Notes: a model not told the origin generated them from the sequence alone. 64,000 nt of DNA from Escherichia marmotae (GCF_002900365.1 NZ_CP025979.1:1178001-1242000); one strand, 5' to 3'; shown: positions 17,458-26,280, counted from the first letter of the stretch. Program-made: numbers and translations.

Positions 17458-18883
17458 TAATGCCGATCAGTTAAGGATCAGTTGACCGATCCAGTGGTTG
17501 TGTAAGAATCCGGAAACGCTCACTCGTTTCCGGATTTTTTTATGCACATTGGACAGGCCCTTGATCTGGTATCCCGTTACGATTCTCTGCGTAACCCACT
17601 GACTTCTCTGGGGGATTACCTCGACCCCGAACTCATCTCTCGTTGCCTTGCCGAATCAGGTACTGTAACGCTACGCAAGCGCCGTCTTCCCCTCGAAATG
17701 ATGGTCTGGTGTATTGTTGGCATGGCGCTTGAGCGTAAAGAACCTCTTCACCAGATTGTGAATCGCCTGGACATCATGCTACCGGGCAATCGCCCCTTCG
17801 TTGCCCCCAGTGCCGTTATTCAGGCCCGCCAGCGCCTGGGAAGTGAGGCTGTCCGCCGCGTGTTCACGAAAACAGCGCAGCTCTGGCATAACGCCACGCC
17901 GCATCCGCACTGGTGCGGCCTGACCCTGCTGGCCATCGATGGTGTGTTCTGGCGCACACCGGATACACCAGAGAACGATGCAGCCTTCCCCCGCCAGACA
18001 CATGCCGGGAACCCGGCGCTCTACCCGCAGGTCAAAATGGTCTGCCAGATGGAACTGACCAGCCATCTGCTGACGGCTGCAGCCTTCGGCACGATGAAGA
18101 ACAGCGAAAATGAGCTTGCTGAGCAACTTATAGAACAAACCGGCGATAACACCCTGACGTTAATGGATAAAGGTTATTACTCACTGGGACTGTTAAATGC
18201 CTGGAGCCAGGCGGGAGAACACCGCCACTGGATGATCCCTCTCAGAAAGGGAGCGCAATATGAAGAGATCAGAAAACTGGGTAAAGGCGATCATCTGGTG
18301 AAGCTGAAAACCAGCCCGCAGGCACGAAAAAAGTGGCCGGGACTGGGAAATGAGGTGACAGCCCGCCTGCTGACCGTGACGCGCAAAGGAAAAGTCTGCC
18401 ATCTGCTGACGTCGATGACGGACGCCATGCGCTTCCCCGGAGGAGAAATGGCGGATCTGTACAGTCATCGCTGGGAAATCGAACTGGGATACAGGGAGAT
18501 AAAACAGACGATGCAACTGAGCAGGCTGACGCTGAGAAGTAAAAAGCCGGAGCTTGTGGAGCAAGAGCTGTGGGGTGTCTTACTGGCTTATAATCTGGTG
18601 AGATATCAGATGATTAAAATGGCAGAACATCTGAAAGGTTACTGGCCGAATCAACTGAGTTTCTCAGAATCATGCGGAATGGTGATGAGAATGCTGATGA
18701 CATTGCAGGGCGCTTCACCGGGACGTATACCGGAGCTGATGCGCGATCTTGCAAGTATGGGACAACTTGTGAAATTACCGACAAGAAGGGAAAGGGCCTT
18801 CCCGAGAGTGGTAAAGGAGAGGCCCTGGAAATACCCCACAGCCCCGAAAAAGAGCCAGTCAGTTGCTTAACTGACTGGCATTA
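17458..18883 (+). mobile_element. IS4, complete
   Basis: The element is 1426 bases, the exact known length of IS4. The left terminal repeat TAATGCCGATCAGTTAAG pairs with the right end CTTAACTGACTGGCATTA. It carries one intact transposase and is flanked by an 11-base duplication, so this is a simple and fairly recent insertion. Confidence 0.97.
17542..18870 (+). CDS. insG: IS4 transposase
   Basis: The 442-residue DDE transposase is of the IS4 family. The N-terminal region carries GQALDLVSRYDSL. The first catalytic Asp is in LLAIDGVFWR, the second in LMDKGYYS, and the YREIK signature (Y-2-R-3-E-6-K) with the catalytic Glu is seen as GYREIKQTMQL. It is full length with no disruption, so the element may be active. 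Confidence 0.96.
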   Translation: MHIGQALDLVSRYDSLRNPLTSLGDYLDPELISRCLAESGTVTLRKRRLPLEMMVWCIVGMALERKEPLHQIVNRLDIMLPGNRPFVAPSAVIQARQRLGSEAVRRVFTKTAQLWHNATPHPHWCGLTLLAIDGVFWRTPDTPENDAAFPRQTHAGNPALYPQVKMVCQMELTSHLLTAAAFGTMKNSENELAEQLIEQTGDNTLTLMDKGYYSLGLLNAWSQAGEHRHWMIPLRKGAQYEEIRKLGKGDHLVKLKTSPQARKKWPGLGNEVTARLLTVTRKGKVCHLLTSMTDAMRFPGGEMADLYSHRWEIELGYREIKQTMQLSRLTLRSKKPELVEQELWGVLLAYNLVRYQMIKMAEHLKGYWPNQLSFSESCGMVMRMLMTLQGASPGRIPELMRDLASMGQLVKLPTRRERAFPRVVKERPWKYPTAPKKSQSVA

Positions 18884-18894
18884 CTCCTCGTGAG
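18884..18894. repeat. IS4 target-site duplication, right copy
   Basis: CTCCTCGTGAG directly follows the IS4 right end and matches 17447-17457. Confidence 0.95.
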
Positions 18895-18903
18895 AGGCTT
18901 TTT

Positions 18904-19875
18904 TTATTTGATGGGATAAAGATCTTTACGTTTATACGGCTGGATTTCACCAGGCTTCCGGGTCTTGAGCAATTTTAAAATCCAGGTGTATTGTTCTGGT
19001 CGCGGACCAACAAAAATCTCGACTTCTTCATTCATCCGCCGCGCAATCGTATGATCATCCGCTTCTGACAAGTCGTCCATCGGCGGGCGCACCTGAATCG
19101 TCAAACGGTGCGTCTTGCCATCATAAATCGGAAACAGCGGTACGACGCGCGCACGACACACTTTCATCAAACGACCAATCGCGGGCAGCGTCGCTTTATA
19201 GGTTGCAAAGAAATCAACAAATTCGCTGTGCTCCGGGCCATGATCCTGATCGGGCAAATAATAGCCCCAGTAGCCCTGACGAACCGACTGGATGAACGGT
19301 TTAATGCCATCATTTCTCGCGTGAAGACGTCCGCCAAAACGACGACGCACGGTGTTCCAGACATAATCAAAAACTGGATTGCCCTGATTATGGAACATTG
19401 CCGCCATTTTCTGTCCTTGCGAGGCCATCAGCATGGCGGGGATATCCACTGCCCAGCCGTGCGGCACCAGAAAGATCACTTTCTCGTTGTTACGCCGCAT
19501 CTCTTCGATGATCTCCAGCCCCTGCCAGTCGACGCGCGGCTGAATTTTCTCCGGCCCACGTATCGCCAGTTCCGCCATCATCGCCATCGCCTGGGGCGCT
19601 GTGGCAAACATCTCATCAACAATCGCTTCGCGTTCGGCTTCGCTACGTTCCGGAAAACAGAGGGACAGGTTGATCAACGCACGACGGCGCGAGCTTTTTC
19701 CCAGTCGTCCGGCAAAACGCCCGAGTCGCGCCAGAATGGGATCGCGGAATTTCGGAGGTGTTAAAGCAATACCGGCCATCGCCGCCACGCCCAACCAGGC
19801 TCCCCAGTAGCGCGGATGGCGAAAGGATTTATCAAACTCAGGAATGTATTCACTATTATTTTTTTTCGTTTCCAT
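18904..19875 (-). CDS. lpxM: Lipid A myristoyltransferase LpxM (MsbB)
   Basis: The 323-residue inner-membrane acyltransferase adds myristate to the (R)-3-hydroxymyristoyl chain of Kdo2-lipid A, completing hexa-acylated endotoxin. It has an N-terminal membrane anchor near residues 25-45 (WGAWLGVAAMAGIAL) and the catalytic H-x4-D motif in LVPHGWAVDIP. Length is normal and the frame is intact, so a full hexa-acyl lipid A is expected. Its stop lies at the T run of the disrupted terminator. Confidence 0.97.
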   Translation of the reverse strand: METKKNNSEYIPEFDKSFRHPRYWGAWLGVAAMAGIALTPPKFRDPILARLGRFAGRLGKSSRRRALINLSLCFPERSEAEREAIVDEMFATAPQAMAMMAELAIRGPEKIQPRVDWQGLEIIEEMRRNNEKVIFLVPHGWAVDIPAMLMASQGQKMAAMFHNQGNPVFDYVWNTVRRRFGGRLHARNDGIKPFIQSVRQGYWGYYLPDQDHGPEHSEFVDFFATYKATLPAIGRLMKVCRARVVPLFPIYDGKTHRLTIQVRPPMDDLSEADDHTIARRMNEEVEIFVGPRPEQYTWILKLLKTRKPGEIQPYKRKDLYPIK

Positions 19876-19946
19876 GCTTTTCCAGTTTCGGATAAGGCAA
19901 AAATCAATCTGCTGATAGTGTAGCGGCGCAATTTGCCCCGCACCAA

Positions 19947-19979
19947 ATAAAAAAGCCGGTACTGACTGCGTACCGGCTG
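19947..19979 (-). terminator. Terminator of mepM
   Basis: The minus-strand hairpin GCCGGTACGC...GTACCGGC is followed by TTTTTTATT and lies between mepM and lpxM. Confidence 0.85.
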
Positions 19980-19993
19980 CGAATGGATGTTAA

Positions 19994-21316
19994 TTAATCA
20001 AACAGTAGCTGCGGCACAATCTCTTTGGCCTGCGCCAGGAACTCGCGACGATCGGAACCTGTCAGCCCTTCGGTACGCGGCAGTTTCGCCGTCAGCGGGT
20101 TTACAGCCTGCTGGTTGATCCATACTTCATAGTGCAGGTGTGGTCCGGTTGAACGCCCGGTGTTACCGGATAGCGCGATACGATCGCCACGTTTCACCTT
20201 CTGCCCCGGTTTCACCAGAATCTTACGCAAGTGCATATAACGCGTGGTATAGCTACGACCATGACGGATCGCAACATAATAACCTGCAGCGCCACTGCGT
20301 TTGGCTACTACCACTTCACCGTCACCCACCGAAAGCACCGGTGTACCCTGTGGCATCGCGAAATCAACACCTCTGTGTGGTGCAACACGACCAGTTACCG
20401 GGTTCAGACGACGCGGGTTAAAGTTAGAGGAGATGCGGAACTGTTTCGCCGTCGGGAATCGCAAGAAACCTTTCGCCAGGCCAGTACCGTTACGGTCATA
20501 GAACTTGCCATCTTCAGCGCGGATTGCGTAATAATCTTTGCCTTCAGAACGCAAACGCACGCCCAGCAACTGGCTTTGCTCACGTTTGCCATCAAGCATT
20601 TCACGCGACATTAATACAGCAAATTCATCGCCTTTTTTCACCTTCCGAAAGTCCATCTGCCACTGTAGCGCTTTGATCACTGCGCTCACTTCAGCGCTGG
20701 TCAAACCAGCATTTCTGGCGCTGGCAACAAAGCTCGACCCAACGGTGCCTTTCAGTAGATTATTAACCCACTCCCCTTGCTGCATTTCGCTGGTCATTTT
20801 AAAACCATTAGCAGCAGTGCGATCATAGGTACGGGTTTCGCGGCGAGAAACTTCCCAGGTCAGACGCTGTAAATCGCCCTCTGCGGTTAATGTCCAGGAG
20901 AGTTGTTGACCAATTTTCAGGTTACGCAGATCTTTATCCGCAGCAGCCAGTTGGGTGATATCACCCATCTCAATACCATATTGATTGAGGATGCTACTTA
21001 GCGTATCGCCTGTGGAAACGACATATTCATGCACACCCGCTTCACCAGCGGTTTTGTCGTCCAGTTCGTCCTGCGGAATGGCTTCATCTTCTTGTGCGGT
21101 TTGATCAATCGGTTCACTGGCTTCAGGTAAGAGTGAACGGATTTCGTTCTGTTCCAGCTCAATTGTTTTGACAATTGGCGTGGCGTCGCGGTGGTAAACA
21201 TAGGGCCGCCAGACAGCGACGGCCAGGGTAAGAACGGTGAGCGACCCCAGCATAACGCGGTGTGGTCGCGGTAAATTATTAAACGCCAGGGCGACAGAGC
21301 GGGCTATCTGTTGCAC
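19994..21316 (-). CDS. mepM: Murein DD-endopeptidase MepM
   Basis: The 440-residue M23 metallopeptidase cleaves D-Ala-meso-DAP cross-links so that new murein can be inserted. It has an N-terminal membrane anchor near residues 20-40 (LGSLTVLTLAVAVW), a LysM-type domain about 95-140 (YVVSTGDTLSSILNQYG), and an OapA-like middle. The C-terminal M23 domain has HRGVDFAMPQGTP, the other zinc/catalytic residues in GPHLHYEVW, and HGRSYTTRYMHL. It lies 15 bases after znuA, suggesting read-through. Confidence 0.96.
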   Translation of the reverse strand: MQQIARSVALAFNNLPRPHRVMLGSLTVLTLAVAVWRPYVYHRDATPIVKTIELEQNEIRSLLPEASEPIDQTAQEDEAIPQDELDDKTAGEAGVHEYVVSTGDTLSSILNQYGIEMGDITQLAAADKDLRNLKIGQQLSWTLTAEGDLQRLTWEVSRRETRTYDRTAANGFKMTSEMQQGEWVNNLLKGTVGSSFVASARNAGLTSAEVSAVIKALQWQMDFRKVKKGDEFAVLMSREMLDGKREQSQLLGVRLRSEGKDYYAIRAEDGKFYDRNGTGLAKGFLRFPTAKQFRISSNFNPRRLNPVTGRVAPHRGVDFAMPQGTPVLSVGDGEVVVAKRSGAAGYYVAIRHGRSYTTRYMHLRKILVKPGQKVKRGDRIALSGNTGRSTGPHLHYEVWINQQAVNPLTAKLPRTEGLTGSDRREFLAQAKEIVPQLLFD

Positions 21317-21331
21317 GTAATCACTTCCTCA

Positions 21332-22264
21332 TTAATCTCCTTTCAGGCAGCTCGCATACTGGTTGGCTAATTGATTCAGAAACTCTGAATAACTTGTTTT
21401 ACCCAGTTTGATATTCGTCCCAAGGGGATCCAACGTTCCCATACGAACGGATGTCCCTCGTGCGACGCTTTCAACGACCGCTGGCCTGAACTGTGGCTCA
21501 GCAAAAACGCAGGTTGCTTTTTGCTCAACCAACTGTGTTCTTATTTGATGTAAACGCTGCGCGCCCGGTTGAATCTCTGGGTTAACGGTAAAATGACCAA
21601 GCGGTGTCAGTCCGAATTGTTTTTCGAAGTAGCCATAAGCATCATGAAAAACGAAATAACCTTTTCCCTTGAGCGGCGCGAGCTCATTACCAACCTGTTT
21701 ATCGGTTGCAACTAATTGTGCCTCAAAATCCTTCAGGTTGGCGTCAAGTTTGGCTCGACTTTGCGGCATAAGTTCCACTAATTTTCCATGGATTGCAACC
21801 GCTGTAGCCCGCGCTATCTCTGGGGAAAGCCAAAGATGCATGTTGAAATCGCCGTGATGGTGATCTTCGTCACTTTTTTCCGCGTGGTTATGATCATCAT
21901 CATCGTCGTGAATACTTTTCATCAGCAGCGGTTTTACATTCTCAAGCTGCGCAATCGTTACCTGTTTCTCCTCTGGTAATTTGCTCACCGGCTTTTGCAT
22001 AAACGCTTCCATCTCCGGGCCAACCCAAACGACTAAGTCCGCGTTCTGTAAGCGTTTTACATCCGATGGACGCAGTGAATAATCGTGTTCAGAAGCACCG
22101 TCCGGAAGTAATACCTCGGTCTCTGTTACCCCATCAGCAATGGCGGAAGCGATGAATCCGACAGGTTTAAGCGAAGCAACAACGGCGGCATTTGCGGCCT
22201 GTGTTGCGCCCCCCCAGAGAGCAGCGGATAATGCTGCGAAAAGAAGCGTTTTTTTATGTAACAT
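21332..22264 (-). CDS. znuA: ZnuA, periplasmic zinc-binding protein
   Basis: The 310-residue cluster-9 solute-binding protein delivers Zn2+ to ZnuBC. It has a signal peptide (MLHKKTLLFAALSAALWGGA, mature near ANAAVVAS). Zinc ligands are His in GASEHDYSL, the H-rich mobile loop (HDDDDDHNHAEKSDEDHHHG), His in GDFNMHLWLS, and His in LTPLGHFTVNP. The start at 22264 is the known one; the open frame extends 42 codons upstream into the control region. From memory this ZnuA differs from K-12 at roughly a dozen residues. Confidence 0.96.
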   Translation of the reverse strand: MLHKKTLLFAALSAALWGGATQAANAAVVASLKPVGFIASAIADGVTETEVLLPDGASEHDYSLRPSDVKRLQNADLVVWVGPEMEAFMQKPVSKLPEEKQVTIAQLENVKPLLMKSIHDDDDDHNHAEKSDEDHHHGDFNMHLWLSPEIARATAVAIHGKLVELMPQSRAKLDANLKDFEAQLVATDKQVGNELAPLKGKGYFVFHDAYGYFEKQFGLTPLGHFTVNPEIQPGAQRLHQIRTQLVEQKATCVFAEPQFRPAVVESVARGTSVRMGTLDPLGTNIKLGKTSYSEFLNQLANQYASCLKGD

Positions 22265-22293
22265 AATGCGACCAATCATCGTAATGAATATGA

Positions 22294-22316
22294 GAAGTGT
22301 GATATTATAACATTTC
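22294..22316. promoter_or_regulatory. Zur operator between znuA and znuC
   Basis: GAAGTGTGATATTATAACATTTC (in two 10-13 base parts) is a close match to the Zur palindrome GAAATGTTATANTATAACATTTC. It lies between divergent promoters, so Zur with zinc represses both znuA and znuCB. Confidence 0.9.
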
Positions 22317-22342
22317 ATGACTACTGCAAGACTAAAATTAAC

Positions 22343-23098
22343 ATGACAAGTCTGGTTTCCCTGGAAAATGTTTCGGTCTCTTTTGGCCAACGCCGCGTCC
22401 TCTCTGATGTGTCGCTGGAACTTAAACCTGGAAAAATTTTGACCTTACTTGGGCCGAACGGTGCCGGTAAGTCGACGCTAGTGCGGGTTGTGCTCGGACT
22501 GGTAACACCTGATGAAGGTGTTATCAAGCGCCACGGAAAACTGCGCATCGGATATGTGCCGCAGAAGCTGTATCTCGACACCACGTTGCCACTAACTGTA
22601 AACCGTTTCTTACGCTTACGCCCCAGTACACATAAAGAAGACATTCTGCCTGCACTGAAACGCGTTCAGGCCGGGCATCTGATTGACGCGCCAATGCAAA
22701 AGCTCTCTGGTGGTGAAACGCAGCGTGTATTGTTGGCACGCGCGTTGTTAAATCAACCGCAATTATTAGTGCTGGATGAACCTACTCAGGGCGTGGATGT
22801 GAATGGTCAGGTTGCGCTGTACGACCTTATTGACCAACTGCGCCGCGAACTGGATTGCGGCGTTTTAATGGTGTCTCACGATCTGCATCTGGTGATGGCC
22901 AAAACCGATGAAGTACTTTGTCTGAATCATCACATCTGTTGTTCCGGCACACCGGAAGTCGTTTCCCTGCATCCGGAATTTATTTCGATGTTCGGACCTC
23001 GGGGTGCTGAACAGCTAGGTATCTATCGCCATCATCATAATCACCGCCACGATTTACAGGGGCGAATTATTCTGCGTCGGGGAAATGACCGCTCATGA
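22343..23098 (+). CDS. znuC: ZnuC, zinc ABC transporter ATPase
   Basis: The 251-residue ABC ATPase powers zinc import. Walker A is GPNGAGKST, the signature is LSGGETQRV, Walker B is LLVLDEPTQG, and the switch His is in MVSHDLHLV. A C-terminal His-rich tail (YRHHHNHRHD) is typical of ZnuC. It starts 27 bases after the Zur box and overlaps znuB by 4 bases (ATGA), so the two are translationally coupled. Confidence 0.97.
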   Translation: MTSLVSLENVSVSFGQRRVLSDVSLELKPGKILTLLGPNGAGKSTLVRVVLGLVTPDEGVIKRHGKLRIGYVPQKLYLDTTLPLTVNRFLRLRPSTHKEDILPALKRVQAGHLIDAPMQKLSGGETQRVLLARALLNQPQLLVLDEPTQGVDVNGQVALYDLIDQLRRELDCGVLMVSHDLHLVMAKTDEVLCLNHHICCSGTPEVVSLHPEFISMFGPRGAEQLGIYRHHHNHRHDLQGRIILRRGNDRS

Positions 23099-23880
23099 TT
23101 GAATTATTATTTCCCGGTTGGTTAGCCGGGATCATGCTGGCCTGTGCTGCAGGTCCGCTGGGTTCGTTTGTTGTCTGGCGTCGTATGTCTTATTTCGGTG
23201 ACACGCTGGCTCATGCGTCTTTACTGGGAGTCGCGTTTGGTTTGTTACTGGATGTGAATCCTTTCTATGCGGTGATTGCGGTTACGCTGCTGCTGGCGGG
23301 CGGCCTGGTATGGCTGGAGAAGCGCCCACAACTTGCGATCGATACGTTATTGGGAATTATGGCGCACAGTGCATTGTCGCTGGGTCTGGTCGTCGTCAGC
23401 CTGATGTCTAACATTCGCGTTGACTTGATGGCATACCTGTTCGGTGATTTGCTGGCAGTAACACCGGAAGATCTTATCGCTATTGCGATTGGCGTGGTTA
23501 TCGTGGTGGCGATTCTGTTCTGGCAATGGCGCAATTTACTGTCGATGACGATTAGCCCGGATCTGGCGTTTGTTGATGGTGTGAAATTACAGCGTGTGAA
23601 ATTGTTGTTGATGCTGGTGACCGCATTGACGATTGGCGTAGCAATGAAATTTGTTGGCGCGTTGATTATTACCTCGCTGTTGATTATTCCTGCGGCTACT
23701 GCGCGCCGTTTTGCCCGCACGCCGGAACAGATGGCTGGTGTCGCTGTCGTAGTAGGAATGGTTGCTGTAACGGGCGGTTTAACATTTTCCGCGTTTTACG
23801 ATACGCCAGCAGGCCCCTCGGTGGTGTTGTGTGCAGCGCTGTTGTTCATTCTCAGTATGATGAAAAAGCAGACCAGCTAA
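23095..23880 (+). CDS. znuB: ZnuB, zinc ABC transporter permease
   Basis: The 261-residue protein has about seven to eight hydrophobic helices of the ABC-3 permease family. It includes the conserved cytoplasmic coupling segment near WRRMSYFGDTLAHASL, whose Asp/His residues are typical of metal permeases. It overlaps znuC by 4 bases. In K-12 ruvB follows here. In this genome the next genes are ycgN-ycgM-ycgL in inverted position, marking a rearrangement junction. Confidence 0.97.
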   Translation: MIELLFPGWLAGIMLACAAGPLGSFVVWRRMSYFGDTLAHASLLGVAFGLLLDVNPFYAVIAVTLLLAGGLVWLEKRPQLAIDTLLGIMAHSALSLGLVVVSLMSNIRVDLMAYLFGDLLAVTPEDLIAIAIGVVIVVAILFWQWRNLLSMTISPDLAFVDGVKLQRVKLLLMLVTALTIGVAMKFVGALIITSLLIIPAATARRFARTPEQMAGVAVVVGMVAVTGGLTFSAFYDTPAGPSVVLCAALLFILSMMKKQTS

Positions 23881-23885
23881 GTTGC

Positions 23886-23908
23886 GACTGGCACTATACA
23901 GTGCCAGT
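23886..23908 (+). terminator. Terminator-like hairpin after znuB
   Basis: The perfect hairpin ACTGGCAC-TATA-GTGCCAGT (with CAGT/ACTG ends) is followed by TTTC. The T run is short, so efficiency is uncertain. Confidence 0.6.
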
Positions 23909-23910
23909 TT

Positions 23911-24717
23911 CATCAACCAGGCCACCACATTGCGGACATAATCAAAAAAACATACCGTTAAGAACGATCGAACAGTGAGAACATAAATCTGTATATGTTC
24001 TGAATGAGACCCGTGTTCGGGTTCGACGAATTAAACGGCTATATTAGCAAATCTCCTTTTACAGCTATTCTCCCTCTCAAAAAAGCGAAATCAGATCAAA
24101 CCCCTCTCACTTGTGAGGGATATTATCGTCTCTCTGGAAAATGCCCGTACAGGCAGATACATAATCTCTGGAAACTGGTAATAAATACAGTAGTGTGGCA
24201 CGGCGAAATATATGTATTAGCAGGGGAAATATTTATACAAAAAATGGATAATTACCATCAAATGCAATCTTGCGATTAAAGATCATTTCACATCATCAGA
24301 AACAGAAAGCGGTATACGGATGATCAATCTTAGGCAGGCCGTTATTAATGTGCTGATAATTCAGATGGCTTTTACCAGAATAGGTAAATAACCTTATATT
24401 GAGGTTCATCTTCGTTCCTCACTTGATGGCAAGAAATAACAAAGGTGGTAAACGGCATGCACCTGGCTCATTTAGTGCTAACTGAAACAACATTCTAAAA
24501 AGAGCAGCTATGTGTTTGTAACGTGTACAAATCAAGGCGCACATTTGCTTGTAGAGCACTAAGCGCAGGTCATTGCTGCACAAATGGGGCAGATTTCTGC
24601 TCAGATGGGTGTCAGACAATAATGGCAATCCACTGGCAATTCTGGATGCTAATTTCAGTTCTGATGCACCAACAATGCCCCATGCACAAAACAAGTAATC
24701 CCTTCGGTTTCAGTTGC
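23911..24717. other. Intergenic segment at the znuB-ycgN junction, no gene recognised
   Basis: These 807 bases should hold the breakpoint between terminus-left (ycgN side) and terminus-right (znuB side) DNA. The longest open frames (24004-24279 plus strand, 91 residues; 24419-24694 minus strand) have no recognised domains and atypical composition. In K-12 hlyE would be next to ycgN, but I cannot recognise hlyE coding sequence here. No IS end is visible. Confidence 0.5.
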
Positions 24718-25179
24718 TCACTGTGCCCAGTCAGGTTTATTGAGTATATGATCCTGCCAGTCGATCACTTCTGATTCTTTCACCGCGATATGACGTACGG
24801 AAATTCGCTCACCATGCATTGCCGCTTTCGAACCGGTAATCAGTGGGTGCCACCCTGGCAATGCCTTCCCTTCCGCCAGCAACCGATAAGCACAGGTCAT
24901 CGGTAGCCATTCGAATGTTGGCAGATTCTCACGGGTTAATTTAATGCAGTCAGGTTCAAACTCGAAGCGGCGTTCGTAGTTACGACATTGACAGGTTTTA
25001 ATATTAAGCTGACGGCAAGCGACGTTAGTGAAGTAGATTTCGTCAGTATCTTCATCCATCAGTTTATGCAGACAGCACTGACCACAACCATCACACAACG
25101 ACTCCCATTCTGCATCGCTCATTTCATCCAGGGTTTTACTTTGCCAGAAAGGTATATCGCTCATCAGGTGTTCCGCCAT
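24718..25179 (-). CDS. ycgN: YcgN, cysteine-cluster protein (UPF0260)
   Basis: The 153-residue protein belongs to the YkgJ-type cysteine-cluster families. It has the metal-binding pattern CDGCGQCCLHK near residue 35, then VACRQLNIKTCQCRNYERR and further cysteines (DCIKL, MTCAYR), so it probably binds zinc or an iron-sulfur centre. The function is unknown. The start is placed at 25179 (MAEHLMSD) to match the E. coli protein. It follows ycgM on the same strand with a hairpin between. Confidence 0.9.
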   Translation of the reverse strand: MAEHLMSDIPFWQSKTLDEMSDAEWESLCDGCGQCCLHKLMDEDTDEIYFTNVACRQLNIKTCQCRNYERRFEFEPDCIKLTRENLPTFEWLPMTCAYRLLAEGKALPGWHPLITGSKAAMHGERISVRHIAVKESEVIDWQDHILNKPDWAQ

Positions 25180-25226
25180 TACGTTAAAACGCACCTTATA
25201 ACCAGTCTGGCACAGCGTTGCAAGTA

Positions 25227-25252
25227 TTGCCGCCTCTTTCAGGCGGCAAAAA
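25227..25252 (-). other. Hairpin between ycgM and ycgN
   Basis: TTGCCGCCT-CTTTC-AGGCGGCAA is a strong stem of nine base pairs, but the U run lies on the wrong side for termination of ycgM. It could stabilise the ycgM mRNA end or attenuate. Confidence 0.45.
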
Positions 25253-25255
25253 GTA

Positions 25256-25915
25256 TTACAAAACGCGAGTTGTCAACGAATGACTACCGAAAGTGATGGT
25301 CAGTTCATCACCACTGTGTAGTGGGCCAACACCATCAGGCGTGCCTGTTAGTACAACGTCACCAGGCTTGAGGGTAAAAAACTTGCTCATATAAGCAATC
25401 AGCGGAACGATTTTATGGATCATATCTGCCGTTGTACCCTGTTGACGAACGACACCATTTACACTTAAGCCTAGCGACGTATTTTGTGGATCGCCAGTGA
25501 ACTCTGCAGCGGGAATAAACCCGGACAGTGGGCAAGAGTTATCAAACCCTTTAGCTTTTTCCCATGGCTGCCCGGCTTTCTTCATCTTTCCCTGAACATC
25601 ACGTAATGTCAGATCGAGCGCCACACCATAACCGGCAATGGCTTTGCGTACATGCTCTTCCGTGGCCTGGCGTAGCGTCGCGCCGATCAACACCGCCAGT
25701 TCAACCTCATGATGAACCGCACCGAAATCAGAGGGGATGGCCAATGGCTGGCGCAGATCGCACAGTGCCGTTTCGGGTTTAATGAACAACACTGGCTCTT
25801 CAGGCACTTCACTCCCCATCTCTTTAATATGTTTGGCATAATTACTGCCAACACAGACCACTTTACTCACCGGATAATCCAGCAGCGCACCTTGCCAGTT
25901 GTGATGTTGATACAT
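25256..25915 (-). CDS. ycgM: YcgM, fumarylacetoacetate-hydrolase-fold protein
   Basis: The 219-residue FAH-superfamily enzyme is of the acylpyruvase / 2-hydroxyhepta-2,4-diene isomerase type. Metal ligands are visible: Glu-x-Glu in HHEVELAVLIG and Asp in VALDLTLRDVQ. The KVVCVGSNYAKH strand and the C-terminal VLTGTPDGVGPL motif are conserved. In E. coli it is annotated as a hydrolase/isomerase; homologues have acylpyruvase and oxaloacetate decarboxylase activity. The exact substrate is not settled. It sits upstream of ycgN, same strand. Confidence 0.92.
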   Translation of the reverse strand: MYQHHNWQGALLDYPVSKVVCVGSNYAKHIKEMGSEVPEEPVLFIKPETALCDLRQPLAIPSDFGAVHHEVELAVLIGATLRQATEEHVRKAIAGYGVALDLTLRDVQGKMKKAGQPWEKAKGFDNSCPLSGFIPAAEFTGDPQNTSLGLSVNGVVRQQGTTADMIHKIVPLIAYMSKFFTLKPGDVVLTGTPDGVGPLHSGDELTITFGSHSLTTRVL

Positions 25916-25986
25916 AACGTTCCTCTCACTTCATCGTGGTTCTTAAAACCCGCTCCGACAAATATGGTGCCACCGCCGGATATCGG

Positions 25987-26280
25987 TTATTTTTTAGTGC
26001 TGTCTGTATTTTTCGCCATCACAGAAAGATGTTGCTTCAGCAAATCCTCGGGAGGTGGTGGCAATTGAAGATAATAGCCATGCTCAGCTAATGCCTGTTT
26101 AACTTTCTCAATATCGGCATTTACCAGTTTCTTTCTCCCGTCCAATGGAAGAATCATCGCAAGTTGAGGTTGACCAAAACCTTTCATCAGCTCCTCTGGA
26201 ACACGCGAAAAGTCGTCTTTTTTTTCAACATATAAATAGGTCTGGTCACGTTTGCTACTTCGATAGATCACACAAAACAT
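25987..26280 (-). CDS. ycgL: YcgL, DUF709 protein next to minC
   Basis: The protein has 97 residues from MFCVIYRSS and belongs to the YcgL family, a small gammaproteobacterial family of unknown function. It carries basic and hydrophobic patches (FCVIYRSSKRDQTYLYVEKK) and a PPPPEDLLKQ segment. A longer frame uses a TTG at 26319, and published E. coli annotations also use a somewhat longer start, so the N-terminus is uncertain. It is divergent from minC. Confidence 0.88.
   Translation of the reverse strand: MFCVIYRSSKRDQTYLYVEKKDDFSRVPEELMKGFGQPQLAMILPLDGRKKLVNADIEKVKQALAEHGYYLQLPPPPEDLLKQHLSVMAKNTDSTKK

Larger units (their letters stand above)
17441..18905 (+). terminator. pykA/lpxM-region terminator split by IS4
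   Basis: Without IS4 the sequence reads AAGCCTCTC-CTCGT-GAGAGGCTT followed by seven T, a strong rho-independent terminator for pykA. IS4 and its 11-base duplication separate the arms (17441-17457 and 18884-18905), so neither side can form the full 9-bp stem. The right half keeps only a weak 4-bp hairpin before the T run. Confidence 0.85.

Noticed and set aside
24004..24279. 91-residue open frame after znuB as a gene
   Set aside because: No ribosome site, no recognised motif and odd composition. Kept only as an unassigned stretch.
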